Source of the DNA: CAWKDC01 sp044445605
GTDB taxonomy: Bacteria > Pseudomonadota > Gammaproteobacteria > JABCZS01
Direction: 5' to 3'
Assembly: GCA_044445605.1 (NCBI GenBank)
Contig: JBIOEA010000048.1
Span: forward strand, 1 to 11,639
DNA length: 11,639 nt
Below the pieces are notes generated by a model that had not been told where the DNA came from, did no database searches, and saw nothing but the letters and a program-made list of their open reading frames with translations. Numbering within the stretch: position 1 is the stretch's first letter; the number at the start of each line of letters is the position of its first letter. Made by a program: the position numbers and the translations under genes. Below, piece by piece: positions 7,465 to 11,639 of this stretch.

Positions 7465-7481
7465 GAGGGTGCCTACCCCTC
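7465..7481. repeat. Short GC-rich hairpin downstream of the 6596 gene
   Basis: GAGGGT and ACCCCTC can pair with one bulged C and a four-base loop. It lies 66 bp after the stop codon of the upstream gene. No T-run follows, so it is a poor intrinsic terminator. The hairpin happens to contain GTGCCTACC, part of the attachment core. Confidence 0.25.
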
Positions 7482-7578
7482 TCATATTATAAATAAAACT
7501 GCAAATTACCACTACAACACACATGTAGGGGCATCGATGCTTTAACGCACTGTCTCTGCATCTGATCGGAACCCTATG

Positions 7579-7594
7579 CTACAATCGATTGTAG
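7579..7594. promoter_or_regulatory. Perfect 16-bp palindrome, probable operator before the DUF5681 gene
   Basis: CTACAATCGATTGTAG is identical to its own reverse complement and ends 21 bp before the ATG at 7616. It contains TACAAT (7580-7585), a five-of-six -10 hexamer, so a bound protein would block transcription. A second palindrome with the same ATCGAT centre, GCATCGATGC, lies at 7531-7540. No good -35 was found at standard spacing. Confidence 0.45.
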
Positions 7595-7615
7595 AGATCA
7601 AGTTAGGATCAAGCT

Positions 7616-8044
7616 ATGACATTCAAAAAAGGCGAGAGCGGAAACGTCGCAGGGCGCCCAAAAGGCATTTTGAACAAAAGAACGCAGTTGGCTAAATTGT
7701 TCGAGCCGCATGCTTCTGATCTGATCGCAAAAGCGATTGAGCTCGCTCTTGCTGGAGACGTGCAAGCCTTGAAACTATGTCTCGATAAACTTATACCAAA
7801 AGCAGAGCACTTCCCTATTGAGATTGATCTGCCTGCGCAGCTCGACCTTACCAACCTTTACGATCTGAAGAGTATGCTCCTACAAGCTGTACTTGAAGGA
7901 AAATTGAGTATAAGTCATGCCGAAAAGTTCATTGCATTTGCTGGTCACTTGGTGGAAATAAATCCTCCACCCATTCAATCCTGCGATTTTCCTACAGACC
8001 CTAATGAAGCTGCCCGAATATATCGGGAATTTATGAGGGCATGA
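7616..8044 (+). CDS. DUF5681-type small protein
   Basis: The 142-residue protein begins with the FKKGESGNVAGRPKGILNKR signature (3-22) typical of DUF5681 proteins, which are common in prophages and islands of proteobacteria. The GRPKG core resembles an AT-hook, so DNA binding is plausible. The rest is helical (SDLIAKAIELALAGDVQALK, 34-53) and has no membrane segment. The family's function is not established; some members sit near phage packaging genes, but none are present here. AGGA lies seven bases before the ATG, and a perfect palindrome just upstream suggests tight control. It precedes the R-M operon by about 200 bp and could regulate it, which is speculation. Confidence 0.75.
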   Translation: MTFKKGESGNVAGRPKGILNKRTQLAKLFEPHASDLIAKAIELALAGDVQALKLCLDKLIPKAEHFPIEIDLPAQLDLTNLYDLKSMLLQAVLEGKLSISHAEKFIAFAGHLVEINPPPIQSCDFPTDPNEAARIYREFMRA

Positions 8045-8051
8045 GCTTTGA

Positions 8052-8082
8052 TTTTACCTACAAAACCTCTGTGTGGGTAAAA
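8052..8082. repeat. 11-bp hairpin between the DUF5681 gene and the R-M operon
   Basis: TTTTACCTACA (8052-8062) pairs with TGTGGGTAAAA (8072-8082) over eleven base pairs including one G-U, around a nine-base loop. It begins seven bases past the preceding stop codon. No T-run follows on the plus strand, so termination is unproven; it may instead stabilise the transcript end. Confidence 0.4.
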
Positions 8083-8122
8083 GCACCCAATCCAAATACT
8101 TCAGGTAAATAGGCAGCACCTG

Positions 8123-8151
8123 ATAACATACTGTATCATTGCGATTATAAT
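8123..8151 (+). promoter_or_regulatory. Candidate promoter of the R-M operon
   Basis: A perfect -10 TATAAT (8146-8151) is preceded after 17 bp by ATAACA (8123-8128), four of six bases of the -35 consensus. Transcription would start near 8158, leaving a leader of about 85 bases before the methyltransferase ATG. No controller-protein gene is present. Confidence 0.5.
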
Positions 8152-8243
8152 GACACTATCACTATGTGTTTGTATGGAGGTTTAATTTATACCCTAAACC
8201 GGTACTTAGTGAGTTATATTAAATTGATAGAAGGATCATACTT

Positions 8244-9923
8244 ATGGCATTGACAACAAAAAAAACCCAAGTTCTTCTAGATCAGGAGAGAATCTCTGTT
8301 GATGGAGCAGTTTTTACACGACCAGAGGTTGTTGACTTCATCTTAGATCTTTCAGGGTATACTGGGGATCTTCCTCTCCATAAAATGCGAATATTAGAAC
8401 CCTCATTCGGGGAGGGAAGTTTTTTGCTGCCTATAATTCGAAGACTACTGACCGCATGGCATTCTGAAAATACTACAACCCCTGTTTTTGATGATCTAAA
8501 GGACGCAATTTGTGCAGTGGAAATTCACAAAAAAACTTTTAGTAAGACATTTTCATTTATTATAAAGACGTTGGAAGAGGAAGGAATTTCGGGTAATCAG
8601 GCAAAACGTCTCGCAGAAAAGTGGTTAATACACGGTGATTTTCTTTTGGCTGATATTCAAGGGCAATTTGATTTTGTTGTAGGGAACCCGCCATATATTC
8701 GACAGGAATTAATTCCTGCAACATTGCTTGCTGAATATAGAAAGCGTTATCGTACTCTCTATGATCGCGCGGACATCTATGTACCTTTTATTGAAAGGTC
8801 ACTTATATTGCTGAAGGGTACGGGGACTTTGGGGTTTATCTGTGCTGATCGTTGGATGAAAAATAGATATGGAGGTCCATTGCGAGGCCTCATATCACAG
8901 AACTTCAACTTAAAGATCTATGTTGATATGACAAATACACCAGCATTTTATTCTGATGTAATTGCTTATCCGGCAATTGTGATCCTTAATTCGGAGGTAA
9001 CACATGTGACTCGTGCCGCATATCGCCCCTCCATTGATCAGTCTACCTTGACAAGATTAACTCAGCTGCTTCAGGTGTCAGTTCTGCCAGAAAAATGTAA
9101 AGAAGTGCGTGAATTACCAAATGTTTGTAATGGAAAAGACCCGTGGCTTATTGAGTCATCAACTAAAACCTCTCTAATCAGACGACTTGAGAGCGAATAC
9201 CCCACTATTGAAGAAGCTGGTTGCAAAATTAGTATCGGTGTTGCGACGGGTGCTGATGAAGCATTCATTGCGGAATTTGAAAAGCTTGATGTTGAATTTG
9301 ATCGCAAACTTCCTTTAGTAACAACGCGAGATATTGAGTCGGGTGAAGTTAGATGGACTGGACGAGGAATTGTTAACCCATTTTTAGAGAATGGTAATCT
9401 AGTAGATTTAGAGGACTATCCGCTTTTAAGAGCATATCTTGAGTGTAGGAAGCATATAATTGCTAATCGGCATTGTGCAAAGAAATACCCTAATAAATGG
9501 TATCGCACAATTGATAGAATTACCCCGTCTCTTGTCGAACGCAAAAAGCTATTAATCCCTGATATAAAGGGAAAGGCAAATGTTGTCTTTGAAGATGGAA
9601 AATTTTATCCACACCACAATCTCTACTATGTTACCTCAGCCACCTGGGATTTACGTGCGCTCCAAGGGGTTTTGCTTTCCTCTTTGGCAAAATTCTTTAT
9701 AATTGCATACTCAACAAAAATGCGTGGCGAATATTTACGTTTTCAGGCACAATATCTTCGTCGCATTCGTATACCACTATGGGTTGCCGTACCTGAGAAT
9801 ATCCGAGCTATGTTGATTAATGCGGCTATAAACAGGGATATTGACGCATGCAATAATGCTACCTACATGCTATATGGATTGACCTCAAAGGAAATATCCA
9901 CGATTCAAGATGATGAGGTATAG
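8244..9923 (+). CDS. Type II DNA adenine-N6 methyltransferase, PaeR7I/XhoI-type partner
   Basis: This enzyme of 559 residues transfers a methyl group from S-adenosylmethionine to adenine in the restriction site, protecting host DNA. Motif X-like GAVFTRPEVV (21-30) is followed by the SAM-binding motif I LEPSFGEGSF (51-60), acidic motif II AVEI (91-94), GDFL (131-134) and catalytic motif IV NPPY (148-151), the adenine-N6 signature. The long C-terminal part (about 250-559) should hold the target recognition domain. AAGGA lies eight bases before the ATG. The downstream nuclease starts directly after its stop codon, so the two are co-transcribed with the methyltransferase first, an order that favours protection before cutting. 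The specificity is inferred from the neighbouring nuclease. Confidence 0.92.
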   Translation: MALTTKKTQVLLDQERISVDGAVFTRPEVVDFILDLSGYTGDLPLHKMRILEPSFGEGSFLLPIIRRLLTAWHSENTTTPVFDDLKDAICAVEIHKKTFSKTFSFIIKTLEEEGISGNQAKRLAEKWLIHGDFLLADIQGQFDFVVGNPPYIRQELIPATLLAEYRKRYRTLYDRADIYVPFIERSLILLKGTGTLGFICADRWMKNRYGGPLRGLISQNFNLKIYVDMTNTPAFYSDVIAYPAIVILNSEVTHVTRAAYRPSIDQSTLTRLTQLLQVSVLPEKCKEVRELPNVCNGKDPWLIESSTKTSLIRRLESEYPTIEEAGCKISIGVATGADEAFIAEFEKLDVEFDRKLPLVTTRDIESGEVRWTGRGIVNPFLENGNLVDLEDYPLLRAYLECRKHIIANRHCAKKYPNKWYRTIDRITPSLVERKKLLIPDIKGKANVVFEDGKFYPHHNLYYVTSATWDLRALQGVLLSSLAKFFIIAYSTKMRGEYLRFQAQYLRRIRIPLWVAVPENIRAMLINAAINRDIDACNNATYMLYGLTSKEISTIQDDEV

Positions 9924-10664
9924 ATGTCACTAAATCTAGTAAATTATGAAGAAAAAGCACGAAATGCAGTATCAGCATTTTGGGTGAGCAGAGAAAATGC
10001 ACGGTATAAACAGATTGCCTCCGGAAAATCTGATCAAGGTGAGCGTGCCAGCGTTACTGCAGGGAAAAATATGGATGGGTTCTTAAATCTTGCACTTGAT
10101 ATTGTTAGAGCTAATGGATTTTCGGATGGTGATATTCATTTAAACAAGGCTGTTCTTACGCTTCCTGGATATTTTAGACCAACAAAGCTTTGGGATCTTC
10201 TTGTAATTCACAAAGGAATATTGATTGCTGCAATCGAGTTGAAAAGCCAGGTAGGCCCTTCTTTTGGTAATAATTTTAACAATCGAACTGAAGAAGCCAT
10301 TGGAACTGCGCTTGATTTTTGGACCGCATATAGGGAAGGGGCTTTCGGAAAACAACCCAAGCCCTTTGTTGGTTGGCTGATGATGGTTGAAGATACAGAA
10401 AAGTCAAATCTTCCTGTTAAAGATTCTTCTGTGCATTTTCCTGTTTTTAAAGAATTCAAGGAGGCTTCCTATCTCCAACGATATGAAATCTTGTGCCAAA
10501 GGTTAATGCAAGAACAGCTTTATACTACGGCTACACTGATTGCGTCTCCAAGATCTGCATCGGCAACTGGCGATTTTTCAGAGTTGTCACCTATGACCAA
10601 CCTTCGAACTTTTGTTACTTCGCTGGCAGGGCATATCGCATCGGAGGCAGCGCGTTTATGTTAA
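9924..10664 (+). CDS. PaeR7I-family type II restriction endonuclease
   Basis: I recognise this 246-residue protein as a member of the PaeR7I/XhoI family, which cuts CTCGAG. Conserved blocks are SDQGERASVTAGKNMDGF (36-53), LTLPGYFRPTKLWDLLV (78-94) and IELKSQVGPSFGNNFNNRTE (104-123). The PD-(D/E)XK active site is formed by Asp91, Glu105 and Lys107. The length is close to that of known members and no frame damage is seen, so it should be active. Its ATG directly follows the methyltransferase TAG, with GAGG six bases upstream, indicating translational coupling. CTCGAG as the target is a prediction by family. Confidence 0.93.
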   Translation: MSLNLVNYEEKARNAVSAFWVSRENARYKQIASGKSDQGERASVTAGKNMDGFLNLALDIVRANGFSDGDIHLNKAVLTLPGYFRPTKLWDLLVIHKGILIAAIELKSQVGPSFGNNFNNRTEEAIGTALDFWTAYREGAFGKQPKPFVGWLMMVEDTEKSNLPVKDSSVHFPVFKEFKEASYLQRYEILCQRLMQEQLYTTATLIASPRSASATGDFSELSPMTNLRTFVTSLAGHIASEAARLC

Positions 10665-10715
10665 TTTCTACTAAGAGTAAATGAAGTAAAGTGTAGCATC
10701 ATTTCGCATCTCAAA

Positions 10716-11297
10716 TTACTGCCCCCCCTCCTGTATTATCACTCTGGCACCATTCATGAGCCCACAGACCTGATCATCTGTGAGGACATACCTTGGGTGA
10801 TATATTAACCCTGTGTGGCTAGGCGAGCGGGGCTTAAACAATAAAAATAACTCCTTACTTTCGAAGGTATTTTTTACTTGTTGATGTAGCCAGTGTGACG
10901 GGTTAGTTGCATAGGCCGTCCTTAAAAATGAAATGTCACAAATGTAATTTCCGAAAGATACCCAGCAATGTCCATCCCAATCAATTGTTGAAGTATTAAA
11001 TCTCTTTGACAGCTCAGCATGTCCCTTCCCATCACCAAAAACACGTCGCCCATGCAAGTCTAAATCTCCGGCAACAACATGCGCTGACATAGGGGTGTTG
11101 TCACGGATGATTTTTGCCAACAGTGCGCTCATCGGAGCACAGGAGAATGGACGATTAGGGAATTTTTCCAGAACTACAAGGGCTGTCTCCTTTATTTCAT
11201 TTAATTGTGCAAGTGTTGGCACAAACGACCTATGCTTCAATGCAACCTTTTCTGAGTATGACTTTATAATAAGATCGTTTACGTCATGGTTACTCAT
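10716..11297 (-). CDS. Uncharacterised protein with Cys-His-Asp triad arrangement
   Basis: The 193-residue protein is the only minus-strand gene and points at the R-M operon, with about 50 bp between the two stop codons. Cys53 at the start of a helix (FSCAPMSALLAKII), His110 in GHCWVSFGNY and Asp121 in ICDISF are spaced as in transglutaminase-like and papain-like enzymes, where this order forms the catalytic triad. No signal peptide or membrane helix is seen, so it should be cytoplasmic. GGAG lies seven bases before the ATG. Its place at the element's end, close to attR, suggests accessory cargo. A peptidase, acyltransferase or deamidase role is possible; none is demonstrated. Confidence 0.68.
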   Translation of the reverse strand: MSNHDVNDLIIKSYSEKVALKHRSFVPTLAQLNEIKETALVVLEKFPNRPFSCAPMSALLAKIIRDNTPMSAHVVAGDLDLHGRRVFGDGKGHAELSKRFNTSTIDWDGHCWVSFGNYICDISFLRTAYATNPSHWLHQQVKNTFESKELFLLFKPRSPSHTGLIYHPRYVLTDDQVCGLMNGARVIIQEGGQ

Positions 11298-11423
11298 GCA
11301 TAATCTCCGCTACTTCAGAAGCTGAAGCATATCATAGGAAGGTTCTGTTACGATAATCTAGCCACTTTCGTATGATGCTTTGCTTGTGAGGAGAGGAAGA
11401 GGGGAGATGGCATCTTAAAAAAA

Positions 11424-11445
11424 TGCTGGTACATTTGCTGGCATA
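11424..11445 (+). repeat. Right arm-type repeats, tandem TGCTGG units
   Basis: Two direct TGCTGG units with the same spacing and orientation as those at 252-273, agreeing at 18 of 22 positions, lie 61 bp inside attR. Their presence at both ends supports binding by the integrase or its partner during excision and integration. Confidence 0.6.
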
Positions 11446-11506
11446 AATCAAATCATAAAAAGCAAATGATGCGCTATTTCATATGGTTACGAATCAAATG
11501 CGGTAG

Positions 11507-11521
11507 CACTCGTGCCTACCA
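11507..11521 (+). repeat. attR core
   Basis: This is an exact copy of the 15-bp tRNA-Val 3' end found at 126-140. The sequence before it does not continue as a tRNA, so it is only the duplicated core. Bases after 11521 should be the chromosome that originally followed the tRNA. Confidence 0.88.
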
Positions 11522-11639
11522 GTTTTATATATCATCATCGTTCAGATCCCTTCACCTAGAGATGAATGATCCAAAGAATCTTATCGCACTCCTATTATTT
11601 TCCGCACACTACGACATCCAACCACTTGATTTTGTTTAA

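Larger units (their letters stand above)
126..11521. mobile_element. Integrated tRNA-Val genomic island carrying a PaeR7I-type R-M system
   Basis: A 15-bp exact direct repeat of the tRNA 3' end bounds this region. The integrase gene is the first gene next to the tRNA, the usual arrangement for tRNA-targeting islands. Inside are an AlpA-type regulator, a primase-helicase, several small accessory genes, an R-M operon and a minus-strand gene near the right end. One core copy plus the interior is 11381 bp. No virion, packaging, relaxase or mating-pair genes are visible, so it is not a complete prophage or self-transmissible element. A phage satellite or a helper-dependent integrative element fits best. 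The label is inference from gene content; the borders are seen directly. Confidence 0.85.
11298..11639. other. Gene-free right end: control region, attR and host flank
   Basis: This stretch holds no convincing gene. It contains the leader of the minus-strand gene with a CTTCAG-aag-CTGAAG inverted repeat (11313-11327), the right arm-type repeats, attR, and 118 bases of chromosome. The flank contains a 25-codon open frame (11562-11639) with no evident ribosome binding site, which I do not call as a gene. Confidence 0.6.

Noticed and set aside
126..11521. Reading the whole element as a complete prophage or as a conjugative element.
   Set aside because: No capsid, tail, terminase, lysis, relaxase or type IV secretion genes are present between the borders.
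11562..11639. 25-codon open frame in the right chromosomal flank, ending at the window edge.
   Set aside because: No clear ribosome binding site and no recognisable motif; too short to support.
1..11639. CRISPR array.
   Set aside because: No regularly spaced direct repeats of suitable length are seen anywhere in the window.

Overview
The window holds what looks like a complete integrated mobile element of about 11.4 kb, inserted at the 3' end of a tRNA-Val(GAC) gene, with a little host chromosome on each side. The tRNA (66-140) ends in a 15-bp sequence (126-140) that recurs exactly at 11507-11521, so these two copies are read as attL and attR. Imperfect tandem GCTGGYAYA-type repeats, likely integrase arm sites, lie just inside both ends (252-273 and 11424-11445). 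The host is probably a proteobacterium. The tRNA-Val starting AGGCACG, the moderately AT-rich composition (judged by eye) and the gene families suggest a beta-proteobacterium, but this is inference.

Layout from left to right: tyrosine integrase (303-1496); a small protein with a helix-turn-helix-like C-terminus, translationally coupled to it (1499-2095); an HNH-like zinc-binding nuclease candidate (2172-2933); an AlpA-type regulator (3041-3259) overlapping a hypothetical gene (3256-3762); a primase-helicase with PrimPol-like, PriCT-2 and DUF3987-like parts (3820-6450); a possible PD-(D/E)XK nuclease (6596-7399); a DUF5681-type small protein (7616-8044); a two-gene restriction-modification system of the PaeR7I/XhoI type (8244-9923 and 9924-10664); and, on the minus strand, an uncharacterised protein with a Cys-His-Asp arrangement (10716-11297).

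The left half is a mobility and replication core (integrase, AlpA, primase-helicase), as in phage-satellite-like or cryptic integrative elements. There are no capsid, tail, terminase, relaxase or conjugation genes, so transfer would need a helper phage or plasmid. The right half is cargo weighted towards DNA defence: an R-M system predicted to act on CTCGAG plus two uncharacterised proteins. I regard the element as a small defence-carrying integrative island.

The points most worth a second look are two Hda-like sliding-clamp motifs in the N-terminus of the primase-helicase, a tandem repeat directly upstream of that gene, and the two uncharacterised cargo proteins.
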